Positions 15,484 through 23,583 of a DNA stretch of 33,773 nt are shown piece after piece (positions within the stretch are counted from its first letter, which is position 1; every line of letters starts with the position of its first letter). The translations under genes and the position numbers were made by a program. The DNA is taken from NCBI GenBank assembly GCA_900546265.1, contig URCA01000039.1, positions 1 through 33,773 on the forward strand, read 5' to 3'. The notes under the pieces were generated by a model. The model saw only the letters and a list, made by a program, of their open reading frames with translations, was not told the origin of the DNA and ran no database searches. This stretch comes from an uncultured Oscillospiraceae bacterium (lineage in GTDB: Bacteria > Bacillota > Clostridia > Oscillospirales > Acutalibacteraceae).

Positions 15484-15516
15484 GCGGCCCGGCGCCGCGC
15501 GAAGGCGGCACCGGGC
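15484..15516 (-). terminator. Hairpin after the uracil/xanthine permease gene, weak terminator
   Basis: A 12-bp GC-rich stem, GCCCGGCGCCGC (15487-15498) with GCGGCACCGGGC (15505-15516), one G-T pair. On the minus strand only CGCTTTAT follows, so termination would be partial and may allow read-through into the deacylase gene. Confidence 0.55.
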
Positions 15517-15539
15517 GGTATGGCGGAAGCGTCGGGGGT

Positions 15540-16898
15540 TTAGTCGCGCTCCTCGTCGATTTCGTCTTCCTTGAGATAGTGGGACACCAGGCCGGCGTCC
15601 TCCTTCTTGGCTTCGGGCAGCACCAGGTTGAGCAGGATGCCCGCCAGGATGCCCAGGCCGATGCCCGAGACGCTGAAGGCCGGGCCGCCGATGACGGCGC
15701 CGCCGATGGCCAGCACCAGCATCACCGCCGCGATGCAGAGATTGCGGTTTTTGGTGAAGTCCACGTGATTCTCCACCAGGGTGCGCAGGCCCACGGAGGA
15801 GATCATGCCATACAGCACAATGCAGGCGCCGCCGAGCACGCAGGCGGGCACGGTTTCCACCACGCCGATGGCCTTGCCGAAGAAGCTGATGACGATGGCG
15901 ATGAGGGCCGCCAGCCGCAGGGAAGCGGGGTTGTAGTTGCCGGTGGCGGCGAGGACGGCGGTGTTCTCCGAATAGGTGGTGTTGGCCGGGCCGCCGAACA
16001 GGCCGGCGGCCATGGTGGCCAGGCCGTCGCCCAGCATGGTGCGGTGCAGACCGGGATCCTTGGTGAAGTCCTTGCCCACCACCGAGCCGTTGGCGTACAC
16101 GTCGCCCACGTGCTCCACGCAGGTGACGATGGCGATGGGGGCGATCATGCCGATGGCCTTCAGGTCAAACTGGGGCAGAACGAAGTTGGGGATTTCGACC
16201 CAGCCGTGATTGGCGATTTTCCCCATATCCATCAGCGCGGCCGGGGCCAGGCCGGTCTTGGTCAGAATCAGGGTCAGGACATAGCCGGCAGCCAGGGCGA
16301 TGACGATGGAGGACATCTTGACCATGCCCTTGCCGTAGCTGGACAGGATGATGGCGGTCAGGCAGACCGCGATGGCGATGCCCCAGCTCCAATAATACGC
16401 GGGGGTGAACAGCGTAACGCCGTTGCCTTGGATGTTATTGATGGCGGCGCTCGCGAGGTTCAGGCCGATGATGGCGATGCCCACGCCCCGCACCACCGGG
16501 GGGAAGAGCTTGTCCATAAATTTGCTTCCGAAGAGCCGGATGAGCAGGGCCAGCACCACATAGAACAGGCCGGCCACGATGATGCCGCCCATGGCCTTGG
16601 GAATGTTGGCCTTGTCGCCGCCGATAACCGCCTGCAGGGCGGCGATGAAGGCGAAGGAGCTGCCCAGGAAGGTGGGCATCTTGCCGCGGGTGCACAGGTG
16701 GAAAATCAAGGTGCCGACACCGGCGGCGAACAAGGCCACGCCCACGTCCAGCCCGGTCAGCAGCGGCACCAGGATGGTGGCGCAGGACATGGCAAAGGCG
16801 TGCTGCAGGCCGAGCAGCGCCATTTTGCCCGCGCCGACCTTGGGGTACTCCTTGGCGCCGGGAAACAGCGCCTGGTTCACCCTGGAAAAAACGTTCAT
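15540..16898 (-). CDS. uraA: NCS2 uracil/xanthine permease (UraA type)
   Basis: The 452-residue protein imports a nucleobase with protons. The N-terminus GLQHAFAMSCATILVPLLTG (about 24-43) is the typical NCS2 first helix. The motif EHVGDVYANGSVVGKDF carries the conserved Glu of helix 8, and GGPANTTYSENTAVLAATG contains the helix 10 substrate-contact region (NTTYSEN). Around fourteen hydrophobic helices fit the family. Length and motifs are intact, and the TTYSEN type favours uracil over urate, though xanthine is possible. ATG 16898 follows AAGGAGGG by ten bases; the frame continues upstream through the promoter. A short charged tail ends the protein (KEDEIDEERD). Confidence 0.94.
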   Translation of the reverse strand: MNVFSRVNQALFPGAKEYPKVGAGKMALLGLQHAFAMSCATILVPLLTGLDVGVALFAAGVGTLIFHLCTRGKMPTFLGSSFAFIAALQAVIGGDKANIPKAMGGIIVAGLFYVVLALLIRLFGSKFMDKLFPPVVRGVGIAIIGLNLASAAINNIQGNGVTLFTPAYYWSWGIAIAVCLTAIILSSYGKGMVKMSSIVIALAAGYVLTLILTKTGLAPAALMDMGKIANHGWVEIPNFVLPQFDLKAIGMIAPIAIVTCVEHVGDVYANGSVVGKDFTKDPGLHRTMLGDGLATMAAGLFGGPANTTYSENTAVLAATGNYNPASLRLAALIAIVISFFGKAIGVVETVPACVLGGACIVLYGMISSVGLRTLVENHVDFTKNRNLCIAAVMLVLAIGGAVIGGPAFSVSGIGLGILAGILLNLVLPEAKKEDAGLVSHYLKEDEIDEERD

Positions 16899-16940
16899 GG
16901 TTGGGTTCCCTCCTTCATTGCGCGCGAAAGCCCCTCCCGC

Positions 16941-16960
16941 CGTTCTCTGCCGCGAGAACG
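16941..16960 (-). promoter_or_regulatory. Leader hairpin of the uraA mRNA
   Basis: CGTTCTC-GCGGCA-GAGAACG, a perfect 7-bp stem, sits in the 5' leader about 45 nt before the ATG. It does not match the PyrR-binding loop or the purine riboswitch that I know, and has no T-run, so a regulatory role is only suggested by position. Confidence 0.45.
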
Positions 16961-16991
16961 TGGGTGGCAAAATTTCGCACATATCATTAAA

Positions 16992-17020
16992 AATCTACTC
17001 GTTTTCCGCCGGATTGTCAA
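16992..17020 (-). promoter_or_regulatory. Sigma-A promoter of uraA
   Basis: On the minus strand TTGACA (17015-17020) and TAGATT (16992-16997) are spaced by 17 bp, about 95 nt upstream of the uraA ATG. Confidence 0.85.
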
Positions 17021-17154
17021 GAAAAACCGCCATTTTTCCCGAGAAAAAGATCCGGAGAAGCCGCCGGCTGTTTCTTGTGTAAAATTCCACTTCCCTTTCG
17101 GGCGGGATTGTGATACAGTAATACTGAGTTTTTATATAATAGGAGTCATCAACG

Positions 17155-17745
17155 ATGCCGATTCAGGATGCTTTTTCCGCCGGGGTGGAGCCCGGCGGCT
17201 TATATACGTCGCAGGAAATCAAAATACTGATCTGCTATATGCTGCTCGGGGTGGGCGAGCCCATGGATCGCCAGATGGTGACCGAGCTGATTGCGGGCAA
17301 CGGCATGGCCAATTTCTTCGAGACCGCCGCCGCCGTGGACGAGCTGGCCCGGCAGGGGCACCTGACCGAGGAGGAGGGCCGCATCTCCCTGACCGAAACG
17401 GGGCGGCAGGTGGGCGACACCCTGGCGGGGATGATCCCCTACACCCTGCGGGAGCGGTCGGTCAAGGCGGCGCTGCAGCTGCTGACCCGCATCCGGCGGG
17501 AGCAGGAGAACACGGTGGAGCTGGAAAAGCTGGATCACGGCTACCGGGTGACCTGCACCATCCAGGACAGCGCCTCTCCCCTCATGTCCGTTTCCCTGCG
17601 GGTGGCGGACGACATGCAGGCGGGGCTTATCCGGGAGAATTTTCTGGACGATCCCACCCTGCTCTACCGCAGCCTGCTGGCCATTCTGACCGGGGACGCG
17701 GGGATGCGGCGGGCGGACACGGAAATCGCCATCCGGCTGAAATAG
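17155..17745 (+). CDS. DUF4364 family protein
   Basis: A 196-residue cytosolic protein divergent from uraA. Its N-terminal half has a winged-helix look: the EIKILICYMLLGVGEPMDR segment, then FFETAAAVDELARQGHL, a recognition-like helix, and the wing ISLTETGRQVGDTL. The C-terminal half is alpha/beta with YRVTCTIQDSASPLMSVSLRV. This is the DUF4364 pattern, a family found in Clostridia and thought to be a transcription regulator, with no known target. AGGAG lies nine bases before the ATG. It forms a single-gene unit ended by a strong terminator. No clear promoter is seen: TATAAT at 17134-17139 is too close to the ribosome site to serve. Confidence 0.88.
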   Translation: MPIQDAFSAGVEPGGLYTSQEIKILICYMLLGVGEPMDRQMVTELIAGNGMANFFETAAAVDELARQGHLTEEEGRISLTETGRQVGDTLAGMIPYTLRERSVKAALQLLTRIRREQENTVELEKLDHGYRVTCTIQDSASPLMSVSLRVADDMQAGLIRENFLDDPTLLYRSLLAILTGDAGMRRADTEIAIRLK

Positions 17746-17766
17746 GCCGGAACGGCCCGGGCATAA

Positions 17767-17806
17767 GAAAAAAGCGGAGGAGCCGATTCGGCTCCTCCGC
17801 TTTTTG
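17767..17806. terminator. Bidirectional terminator between DUF4364 and bofA
   Basis: A long stem AAAAGCGGAGGAGCCGA / TCGGCTCCTCCGCTTTT with A- and T-runs on either side serves both converging genes. Confidence 0.93.
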
Positions 17807-17807
17807 G

Positions 17808-18077
17808 TTATCCGTTGAATATCAGCTTTAAAAACAGCAGCGTCACCACGCCGGGGATGCCCAGCACCACGCAGCTCAGCCCCGACAGGAGATTCAGCCC
17901 CAGGGACACGCCGGTGAACGCGCCCGCCACGTTGACGGCCGCCAAGGCGCATATCCCCTGGGCGCCCGTGCCCACCAGGCCCCGTATCGGCTTCCCCGAT
18001 CGGAACAGCGCGATGATTACCGCCAGCGCGACGGCGCTCCCCACAATCCCCACAGCGATCCACATGCCCAGACTCAT
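17808..18077 (-). CDS. bofA: Pro-sigma-K processing inhibitor BofA-like protein
   Basis: An 89-residue protein with two hydrophobic segments: residues 6-24 (IAVGIVGSAVALAVIIALF) and a C-terminal region ending SCVVLGIPGVVTLLFLKLIF. The GIPGV motif and an Asn-containing NVAGAFTGVSLGLN stretch are typical of BofA, which in sporulating Bacillus holds the SpoIVFB protease inactive in the mother-cell membrane around the forespore. In Clostridia bofA-like genes are common next to yaaL, as here, and their role is less certain. I chose ATG 18077; the ribosome site (GAGAAGG) is very close to it, and ATG 18065 is an alternative. Confidence 0.85.
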   Translation of the reverse strand: MSLGMWIAVGIVGSAVALAVIIALFRSGKPIRGLVGTGAQGICALAAVNVAGAFTGVSLGLNLLSGLSCVVLGIPGVVTLLFLKLIFNG

Positions 18078-18159
18078 GACCTTCTCAGCCTTTCCCGCCC
18101 GGCGGAAACCTGTCCGTTTCGGGCCCATAAAATCAGAAGGTCAGGGGACGCGAGGCCGT

Positions 18160-18420
18160 TTAGGCTTTGTTATCCCACAGCGGTGTGTTGGCGCAGGCGG
18201 TGAGCCCCTCCTGCTTGGCCTGCCGAAGCAAAAACCGGTACCGGGCGCGCAGGGCTTCCATCTCGTAGATGCAGGCGTCGATCAAATCGCTGTCGCTCTC
18301 CATCTCAAAACGCGCCTGTACGCTGTCCAGCTGGCTGCACACCTCGCGGATGGCCTGCAGCACATCGCACTCCTGCTGTTGTTCGCCGCGCAAAATCGCC
18401 CGCTTCAGAACACTCTCCAT
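18160..18420 (-). CDS. DUF2508 (YaaL-like) protein
   Basis: An 86-residue, charged, helical protein. The C-terminal half, with LIDACIYEMEALRARYRFLLRQAKQEG in short pieces (DACIYEME, ARYRFLLRQAK), matches DUF2508/YaaL. In Bacillus yaaL lies between recR and bofA; here bofA follows but recR is not upstream. Function is unknown. Start: ATG 18420 with AGGA eight bases upstream; TTG 18426 also fits. The ribosome site is inside the arm of an 11-bp inverted repeat. Confidence 0.85.
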   Translation of the reverse strand: MESVLKRAILRGEQQQECDVLQAIREVCSQLDSVQARFEMESDSDLIDACIYEMEALRARYRFLLRQAKQEGLTACANTPLWDNKA

Positions 18421-18425
18421 CGCCA

Positions 18426-18473
18426 ATATCCTGCCCTTCGTTTCTATTCTTATGCAGAGTATGGGCAGGATAT
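18426..18473. repeat. 11-bp inverted repeat over the DUF2508 ribosome site
   Basis: ATATCCTGCCC (18426-18436) and GGGCAGGATAT (18463-18473) are perfect inverted repeats, 26 nt apart. On the minus strand the second arm in the RNA contains the AGGGCAGGA ribosome site of the DUF2508 gene, so folding would hide it; as DNA it could be an operator. Confidence 0.7.
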
Positions 18474-18508
18474 GACGCGTTAATCATCGGCGGGAGCGCG
18501 GCGATAAA

Positions 18509-20626
18509 TTAATCGGCGGACGGCGGGAGGGTGAAGCTCACCCGGCCCATGGACACGTCGCAGGCCGCCACCCGGATCTCGATGGACTGCCCCACGGTGT
18601 AGCGGGGACGGCCCAGGGGATCGGTCAGGGAGGCCACGCCGTTGAAGCGCAGCTCCTCCTCCGGCAGGTGCTCCAGGCGCAGCAGGCCGGTGACGGTGTT
18701 CTCCAGCTCCACATACAGGCCGAAGTCGGAGGCGGAGACGATGACGCCGGGGAAGGTCTGCCCGAGGAAGCCCAGCATATATTCCGCCTTGTAGCAGGCC
18801 TCGCAGTCCCGCTCAGCGGTCATGGCCCGCACCTCGCACTCGGAGGAGGACGCAGCCGCCGCCCGAACAAAAGCGCCGTACCGGTCGTACAGGGCCGCCT
18901 TGGGGGTATGGGCCAGATGATCGCTCAGAATCCGGTGGATGGCCAGATCCGGATACCGCCGGATGGGTGAGGTGAAATGGCAGTAATCCTGGAGGGCCAG
19001 GCCGTAGTGACCCAGCGGGTTGTCGCTGTACTGCGCCTTGGCCATGGAGCGCAGCAGCTGCTCGCTGACCAGCCGGGCGTAAGGGGTGTCCCGGGCCTCC
19101 TCCATCAGCTCCCTCAGGGCCATCTGGGGTAAATCGTCGCTTTGCAGCGGGGTTTTCAGCCCCAGGGCCCGAGTGGTTTCCATAAGCAGGGCCAGCTTTT
19201 CGGGATTGGGCTGTTCATGCACCCGGTAGATGAAGGGCAGCTTTTTGCGGCGGGCCAGGGCGGCCACGGCCACGTTGGCGGCGATCATGAACTGCTCGAT
19301 CATCCCCTCGGCCTCCCCGCTTTGGCGGGGCAGCAGGGCGGCGGGCTTGCCTTCCTCGTCCAGGACGAACCGGGTTTCCACGCTGATGAGATCCATGGTG
19401 CCCCGCTTTTCGGCAGCCCTTTTCAGCAGGGCGGCCAGATGGCGCATCTCCTGGAGCTGAGGCCAGACGGGCGCGTATTTGGCCCGCACCGCCTCGTCCG
19501 CCGTGCCGGCGAACAGGGCGTTCACCTCGTCGTACACGCCCCGCACCTTGGAGACGATGACCGATTTGACCAGGCGGAGGCTTTGGCAGCTGCCGGCGGC
19601 GTCCAGGGTCATGAGGGCGGAGAAGGCCAGCTTGTCCTCCCCGGCGTTCAGGGAGCAGGCGCCGTTGCTCAGCGCCTCGGGCAGCATGGGGATGACCCGA
19701 TCGGCAAAATAGACCGACGTGCCGCGCTGGCGCGCCTCCACGTCCAGGGGGGTGTCCGCCTGCACGTAGTGGGACACGTCCGCGATGTGTACCCCCAGCA
19801 CCCAGCCATCCGCCGTCCGCTCCAGAGAGACGGCGTCGTCCAGATCCTTGGCGTCCCGGCCGTCGATGGTGAACAGCGGCAGGGCCCGCAGATCCTCCCG
19901 CCCCTCCAGTTCTTTGGCGGAGAGGCCGGCTTTTCGGAGGGCCTCCGCCTGGGCGAAGACCTCCTCCGGGAAGACATAGGGGATGCCCCGGCTGTCGATG
20001 ATGGCGTCGGCGCTGCTTTTGGCGCTGTCCGCCGCACCGTAGACGGTCAGGATGCCGGCGGTCCAGTCCCCCTGCTTGTTCCGCTTGACGGCAAAGCGCA
20101 CCTTATCCCCCGGCACGGCGCCGCCGACGGTGGATCGGCGCACCGGCAGCGGGTAGCGGAAGCCGCCGTCCGGCTCCACGGCGAAGCGATCCGCGCGCTC
20201 GCTCGTCAGGCGGCCGGCGAACAGGCGAGGGCCGGGCTCCAGCACCTTGACGACCGCGCCCTGGGTACCGCGGGAATCGGGCGCGCCGATCCGGATAGCC
20301 ACTGTGTCTCCAGGCAGGGCGTCACCCAGGTAGCGTCCGGCGATGAAGCAGTCCTCCCCCGTTTCCTCCAGGCGGGCGAAGCCGAAGCCTTTGTTGAGGG
20401 ACAGTATCCGGCCCCGTACGCTGCCCGCCGTGTCGGCCAGGGTGTACCGGCCCTTTTTGCTCTGGGTCAGCTCCCCGTCCCGTTCCATCTGCTGCAAGGT
20501 CAGCAGCAGGCGGGGACGCTCCGATTTTTTCAGCCGCATCAGGGAAGCGAGCATCTCCGCGCTCAGGGGCTTTTTCGCCCGCCGAAAATGGCGGATCACC
20601 CTGTCTCTCATATCCTTTGCCGTCAT
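18509..20626 (-). CDS. rnr: Ribonuclease R
   Basis: A 705-residue RNase II/RNB family exonuclease that degrades structured RNA 3' to 5'. Domains in order: N-terminal winged helix (about 1-65), two cold-shock-like OB domains (about 68-200), the RNB catalytic domain starting near 245 with the metal-binding TIDGRDAKDLDDA (253-265), and a C-terminal S1 domain (about 622-700; PGVIVSASDFGLYVELE). HFTSPIRRYPDL and NPLGHYGL are family signatures. ATG 20626 follows AAAGGA; the longer open frame upstream lies over secG. The gene order secG-rnr is standard in Firmicutes; smpB, often next, is not found. It ends at the TAA 18509 without a strong terminator. Confidence 0.95.
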   Translation of the reverse strand: MTAKDMRDRVIRHFRRAKKPLSAEMLASLMRLKKSERPRLLLTLQQMERDGELTQSKKGRYTLADTAGSVRGRILSLNKGFGFARLEETGEDCFIAGRYLGDALPGDTVAIRIGAPDSRGTQGAVVKVLEPGPRLFAGRLTSERADRFAVEPDGGFRYPLPVRRSTVGGAVPGDKVRFAVKRNKQGDWTAGILTVYGAADSAKSSADAIIDSRGIPYVFPEEVFAQAEALRKAGLSAKELEGREDLRALPLFTIDGRDAKDLDDAVSLERTADGWVLGVHIADVSHYVQADTPLDVEARQRGTSVYFADRVIPMLPEALSNGACSLNAGEDKLAFSALMTLDAAGSCQSLRLVKSVIVSKVRGVYDEVNALFAGTADEAVRAKYAPVWPQLQEMRHLAALLKRAAEKRGTMDLISVETRFVLDEEGKPAALLPRQSGEAEGMIEQFMIAANVAVAALARRKKLPFIYRVHEQPNPEKLALLMETTRALGLKTPLQSDDLPQMALRELMEEARDTPYARLVSEQLLRSMAKAQYSDNPLGHYGLALQDYCHFTSPIRRYPDLAIHRILSDHLAHTPKAALYDRYGAFVRAAAASSSECEVRAMTAERDCEACYKAEYMLGFLGQTFPGVIVSASDFGLYVELENTVTGLLRLEHLPEEELRFNGVASLTDPLGRPRYTVGQSIEIRVAACDVSMGRVSFTLPPSAD

Positions 20627-20666
20627 AGTTCTATCAATCCTTTCAGCCGTCCGGGCGGGATGCGTG

Positions 20667-20701
20667 AAAAAAAGCGCCCTGCACCGTAACCGGGCAGGGC
20701 G
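20667..20701 (-). terminator. Terminator between secG and rnr
   Basis: On the minus strand an 8-bp stem CGCCCTGC (20694-20701) with GCAGGGCG (20675-20682) is followed by CTTTTTTT. It lies after secG but before rnr, so rnr mRNA needs read-through or its own promoter. Confidence 0.85.
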
Positions 20702-20712
20702 TAATCGCTTAC

Positions 20713-20961
20713 CTAGGATAAGAACTTGGTCACCAGCATACCGGCGAACACCAGAACGAAAAACGTAATGGCGATGACCTTCGTCCACTTGGCCAGCAGC
20801 GCGTCCATGGTGCGGGCCTTCCCTTTTTCCATAAAGGAGTCGGCAGCGCCGGCAATGGCTCCCAGGTTCGCCTGACGGCCCTCCTGCAGCAGCACCACCG
20901 CAATAATCAGCAGCGAAAACACGATCAGCACACTGCCGATGATGATCTCCCAAACGCTCAT
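20713..20961 (-). CDS. secG: Preprotein translocase subunit SecG
   Basis: The 82-residue protein has two membrane helices (about 3-24, IIIGSVLIVFSLLIIAVVLLQ in pieces, and 57-79) with the short cytosolic loop containing GLGA-like NLGAIAGAADSFM. This is the SecG layout; SecG assists SecYE in protein export. ATG 20961 follows GGAGGGACAAGTAAC; upstream in-frame codons are within the promoter region. Confidence 0.92.
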   Translation of the reverse strand: MSVWEIIIGSVLIVFSLLIIAVVLLQEGRQANLGAIAGAADSFMEKGKARTMDALLAKWTKVIAITFFVLVFAGMLVTKFLS

Positions 20962-21004
20962 GTTACTTGTCCCTCCAAATAGTATATCAATTCCAGTCCT
21001 TAGT

Positions 21005-21033
21005 ATACTAGCACACATCCCGGCAAAAATCAA
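21005..21033 (-). promoter_or_regulatory. Likely promoter of secG
   Basis: TTGATT (21028-21033) and TAGTAT (21005-21010) are spaced by 17 bp on the minus strand, about 45 nt before the secG ATG. TATACT overlapping the -10 by a few bases and another TATACT closer to the gene are alternatives. Confidence 0.55.
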
Positions 21034-21085
21034 GCGGCAAACGGAAATTAGCGCCGTCCCGGTTTTGCCCCGCTATGTAATATGT

Positions 21086-21147
21086 AAAGAAAAAGACCGC
21101 TGCCGGACGGAGTGAACCGAACGATAGCGGACTTTCCCGGCAGCGGT
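21086..21147 (-). terminator. Terminator of the parE-parC transcript
   Basis: An 11-bp perfect stem, ACCGCTGCCGG (21096-21106) and CCGGCAGCGGT (21137-21147), is followed on the minus strand by CTTTTTCTTTA. The 30-nt loop is long for a terminator. It sits in the 311-nt gap 20962-21272, which otherwise holds the secG promoter and a 9-bp hairpin at 21223-21255. Confidence 0.75.
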
Positions 21148-21200
21148 TACTGCAAACGCAAAATGGTTGTATCCGTCGCCACCAGTAGAATGCCCGGCAA

Positions 21201-21255
21201 AACGGAATCCTATGCATTTTTCCGTGCGAAATATGAAAAAGTTTTCTTTCGCACG
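21201..21255. repeat. Repeat motif and hairpin downstream of parC
   Basis: AACGGAATCCTATGCATTTT (21201-21220) resembles the two AACTGAAACGCTATGC copies upstream of parC. It is followed by a perfect 9-bp inverted repeat CGTGCGAAA (21223-21231) / TTTCGCACG (21247-21255). Confidence 0.5.
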
Positions 21256-21272
21256 TGTAAAGCCATCGGCCT

Positions 21273-23516
21273 TTAATCGAGCGTCAACTGCTCTCCGATA
21301 TCCTCGGCCAGAGGCAGGGCGCCGGCGGCGGGGATGGTTTTGGTGCGGTAGCGGTTGGATTTGGTGACCATCCCCTCTGTAAAGGGCTCTACCTTTTGCA
21401 GCAGGTGGCGGCCCTTGAGGGTCATGACCTGCACGCCGATGGTGTTGCGGGTGGCCTTGGCCGCGATGGCGCCGGTATGCACCAGCAGCATCCGCCCGGA
21501 GGTGGCGGTGAGCATGAACTCCCCATCCTCCGGCGCCTGGACGATGGCCACGACGGGCGACTTGTCGGAATAGGCGCCCACCAGCTTGCGGCGGTTGGTC
21601 TTGGTGGCGTAGGAGGACAGCTCTACCTTGGCGACCTTGCCGTTTTCGAAGAAGAAGAGCATATAGCCGCTATAGTCCCCGGTGACGGCCATGTAGCGGG
21701 CGCTCTCCCCCTCGTCGAAGCCCAACTTAGCGGCGACGTAATCGCCCAGAACACTGGCCTTGGTGTCGGAGAAGTCGGCGGCCTTGGCCTTGTAGACCGT
21801 GCCCTTGTCGGTGAAAAAGAGCAGATCCCGGTTGTTGGTGGTCTCCACCGTCTGGGTGATGACGTCCCCCTCCTTGAGCTTATGCTCCCCGCTCATACGC
21901 AGGGAGGCGGGGGTGATTTTCTTGAAGTAGCCCTCGGCGGTGAAGAAGAGGGTGCAGGGATAATCGGGGATCTCCTCCTCCACGTCGGCGGCGGCCTCCT
22001 CGATATCTGCGGCGTAGAGCAGGCGGGTCTTGCGGGGCTGGCCGTACTTTTTGCTGATCTCCCGCAGCTCACTGACGATGATGGCCCGCACCTTGGCGGC
22101 GCTGCCGAGGACGGCCTCCATCTCCTCGATGGCCTGGCGCAGCTTGTCGATCTCTTCGGTGCGCTTGAGAATATATTCCCGGTTAAGGTGACGCAGCTTG
22201 ATTTCGGCCACGTATTCGGCCTGAATTTCATCGATGCCGAAGCCGATCATCAGGTTGGGCACCACCTCGGCCTCCTCGTCGGTTTCCCGGACGATGCGGA
22301 TAGCCTTGTCGATGTCCAGCAGGATTTTCTCCAGCCCCCGGAGCAGGTGGAGCTTGTCCTTGGCTTTTTGCAGGTCGAAATACACCCGCCGGCGCACGCA
22401 TTCGGTGCGGAAGGCGATCCACTCCTCCAGGATCCGGCGCACGCCCAGCACCTGGGGCACGCCGGCGATGAGCAGGTTGAAATTGCAGGAGAAGGAATCC
22501 TCCAGCGGGGACATGGCGAACAGCCGGTTCATCAGCTTGTCCGGGTCGACGCCCCGCTTGAGGTCAATGGTGATTTTCAGGCCGTCCAGGCCGATTTCGT
22601 TGCGCACGTCAGCGATTTCCCGCACCCGGCCGCTTTTGACCAGATCCGCCAGCTTGGCGATGATGGCCTCCACGGTGGTGGTAAAGGGAATTTCGGTGAC
22701 GTCAATGCAGTTGGCGGCCTTGTCGTAGGTATAGACGCTGCGGATTTTCACGCTGCCCCGACCGGTTTCGTAGATTTTCTCCAGTTCCTCCCGCCGGTAG
22801 ACCACCAGGCCGCCGCCGGGGAAATCCGGGGCTTTCAGGGTGGCGGTGAGGTCGTGCTGCGGATCCTTCATCAGGGCGATGGTGGTCTCGCACACCTCGC
22901 TTAAGTTGAAGGAGCAGATGTTGCTGGCCATGCCCACGGCGATGCCCATGTTGTTGTTGACCAGCACGGTGGGAAAGCCGACGGGCAGAAGGGTGGGCTC
23001 CTTCATGGTGGCGTCGTAGTTGTCCACGAAGTCCACGGTGTCCTTGTCGATGTCGCGGAACAGCTCGGCCGCGATGGGGGCTAGCTTGGCCTCGGTGTAC
23101 CGGGAGGCGGCGTATTCCATGTCGGAGGAATAGAACCGGCCGAAGTTGCCCTTGGAATCCACAAAGGGATGCAGCAGGGCCTGATATCCGGCGGACAGGC
23201 GCACCATGGTCTCGTAAATAGCGGCGTCGCCGTGGGGATTGAGCTTCATGGTGGAGCCGACGATATTGGCCGACTTGGTGCGGCCGGAGCCCAGCAGCCC
23301 CATCTTATACATGGTGTACAGCAGCTTGCGATGGGAGGGCTTAAACCCGTCGATTTCCGGGATAGCGCGGGACATGATCACGCTCATGGCGTAGGGCATG
23401 TAGTTGGTCTCCAGCGTATCGGTGATCTTCTGGTTCTCCACCAGACCCGCTCCCACGATATGGGCGTTATCCGGCAGCTTGTCGATGACCGGCGTTTTTC
23501 GGATTTTTTTCGCCAT
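21273..23516 (-). CDS. parC: DNA topoisomerase IV subunit A (ParC-like)
   Basis: A 747-residue type IIA topoisomerase A subunit that cuts and rejoins DNA to decatenate daughter chromosomes. The breakage-reunion domain begins near 30 (YMPYAMSVIMSRAIPEIDGF); the DNA-linking tyrosine is Y140 in AASRYTEAKL. The tower and coiled-coil domain follow (to about 490), then a reduced beta-propeller C-terminal domain. The GyrA box is not seen, and pairing with the next gene supports topoisomerase IV rather than gyrase. The quinolone-contact positions read NPHGDAAIYE, with Ala in place of the usual Ser and Glu at the acidic site. ATG 23516 is preceded by AGAAGGAAGGATC. It is downstream of parE, 174 nt apart. 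Confidence 0.92.
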   Translation of the reverse strand: MAKKIRKTPVIDKLPDNAHIVGAGLVENQKITDTLETNYMPYAMSVIMSRAIPEIDGFKPSHRKLLYTMYKMGLLGSGRTKSANIVGSTMKLNPHGDAAIYETMVRLSAGYQALLHPFVDSKGNFGRFYSSDMEYAASRYTEAKLAPIAAELFRDIDKDTVDFVDNYDATMKEPTLLPVGFPTVLVNNNMGIAVGMASNICSFNLSEVCETTIALMKDPQHDLTATLKAPDFPGGGLVVYRREELEKIYETGRGSVKIRSVYTYDKAANCIDVTEIPFTTTVEAIIAKLADLVKSGRVREIADVRNEIGLDGLKITIDLKRGVDPDKLMNRLFAMSPLEDSFSCNFNLLIAGVPQVLGVRRILEEWIAFRTECVRRRVYFDLQKAKDKLHLLRGLEKILLDIDKAIRIVRETDEEAEVVPNLMIGFGIDEIQAEYVAEIKLRHLNREYILKRTEEIDKLRQAIEEMEAVLGSAAKVRAIIVSELREISKKYGQPRKTRLLYAADIEEAAADVEEEIPDYPCTLFFTAEGYFKKITPASLRMSGEHKLKEGDVITQTVETTNNRDLLFFTDKGTVYKAKAADFSDTKASVLGDYVAAKLGFDEGESARYMAVTGDYSGYMLFFFENGKVAKVELSSYATKTNRRKLVGAYSDKSPVVAIVQAPEDGEFMLTATSGRMLLVHTGAIAAKATRNTIGVQVMTLKGRHLLQKVEPFTEGMVTKSNRYRTKTIPAAGALPLAEDIGEQLTLD

Positions 23517-23583
23517 GTGATCCTTCCTTCTTCTATGCAGCTAACATTCGCTCCGCTTTGGCCCGCAAGGGCTTTTTCCAAGG

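Noticed and set aside
17134..17139. TATAAT as the -10 of the DUF4364 gene
   Set aside because: Transcription from it would start inside or after the ribosome site, leaving no leader for translation.
15579..17831. 750-codon open frame on the plus strand
   Set aside because: It is antisense to the uraA gene and runs over its promoter; its His/Gly/Gln-rich product is a GC-skew artefact.
19142..20689. 515-codon open frame on the plus strand
   Set aside because: Antisense to rnr, no domain, composition typical of a reverse-strand shadow.
21396..22904. 502-codon open frame on the plus strand
   Set aside because: Antisense to parC, which has all family motifs.
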